Shown in pieces: positions 37,972 through 38,141 of a DNA stretch of 38,141 bases (position 1 is its first letter; each line of letters begins with the position of its first letter). Position numbers and translations under genes: made by a program. The DNA lies in NCBI RefSeq assembly GCF_020852195.1, contig NZ_JADZBI010000237.1, positions 1-38,141 on the forward strand, written 5' to 3'. Origin of the DNA: Hyphomicrobium sp. (GTDB taxonomy: Bacteria; Pseudomonadota; Alphaproteobacteria; Rhizobiales; Hyphomicrobiaceae). The notes beneath the pieces were generated by a model. That model saw nothing but the letters and a program-made list of their open reading frames with translations. It ran no database searches and had not been told where the DNA came from.

Positions 37972-38141
37972 GGCTGATTGTGTTGAAGAACCCGTTGAGG
38001 ACGCCAGCGAACAGTGATTCCGTCGGATAGGGCAGCGACGGAGGCTGGCGATGATGGGGCGGGGCACGACCGAGCAGGCGCGACTGTTCTACGAGTTCCA
38101 TCTCGACGAGCGGGTTCCGGTCGATCATCTGCTCCGCCGCA
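37972..38141 (+). mobile_element. Left end of an IS5-like insertion sequence (cut by window end)
   Basis: A probable terminal inverted repeat begins GGGCTGATTGTG at about 37972, directly preceded by CTAA (37968-37971). This fits the YTAR target of several IS5 subgroups. A transposase reading frame follows at 38051. The right end is outside the window, so the TSD and family cannot be confirmed. Confidence 0.6.
38051..38141 (+). CDS. Transposase, N-terminal part (3' end outside window)
   Basis: From ATG 38051 (a second ATG follows at once) the frame is open to the last base. The encoded start, with EQARLFYEFHLDERVPVDHLLRR, matches the N-terminal DDE-transposase leader of IS5/IS1182-like elements (LFYEF...VPxDHLLR). 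About 30 residues are seen; the catalytic residues lie outside. Confidence 0.75.
   Translation, partial: MMGRGTTEQARLFYEFHLDERVPVDHLLRR

Overview
The window is high-GC DNA with alphaproteobacterial-type genes. I read it as a methylotrophic or formate-oxidising member of the Hyphomicrobiales, perhaps Hyphomicrobium-like. The clues are a metal-independent NAD formate dehydrogenase beside an FdsR-like LysR regulator, a DUF6513/dihydropteroate-synthase-like protein of the kind found with tetrahydromethanopterin genes, a CbiZ cobinamide amidohydrolase and a SitABCD metal importer. No rRNA, tRNA or CRISPR array was seen. Gene assignments rest on remembered family motifs, because no database search was possible.

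Layout. 1-2603: the end of a methyltransferase, a small hypothetical gene and a PAS-GGDEF-EAL c-di-GMP enzyme. 2818-7021: a Cys-rich MarR regulator convergent with a tightly overlapped sitABCD operon for Mn/Fe import. 7185-9448: CbiZ and the DUF6513 protein. 9547-14828: a mixed metabolic stretch with an atypical SDR and divergent LysR regulator, a strand-rich hypothetical protein, two zinc alcohol dehydrogenases and a small membrane protein. 15131-18748: a formate module with a DUF2478 protein, a small unknown protein, a LysR regulator and NAD formate dehydrogenase. A sequence closely resembling a ModE-type Mo-box lies between the first two. 18825-23753: an HPP membrane protein, an autoregulated tetR-hlyD-ABC efflux operon and a lone PAS protein.

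24042-37487 is the most unusual region. A GltB-like glutamate synthase large subunit, a CysJ-like diflavin reductase and a HemS-like protein form one co-directional group. They are followed by a PchR-like AraC regulator, a TonB-dependent receptor, an RhtX/FptX-like MFS permease and a cupin. The second half is a classic metal-chelate import set: outer-membrane receptor, single-subunit inner-membrane permease and AraC sensor. The first half looks like a cytoplasmic redox set that could process the imported chelate. The GltB-like protein has no GltD partner here and has altered cofactor motifs and a long C-terminal extension. The CysJ-like protein has no CysI partner here. The HemS-like protein appears to lack the usual axial histidine. 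Together they suggest an undescribed metallophore utilisation system.

The window ends in the left end of an IS5-like insertion sequence. Many long ORFs opposite the real genes are high-GC shadows and were left out.
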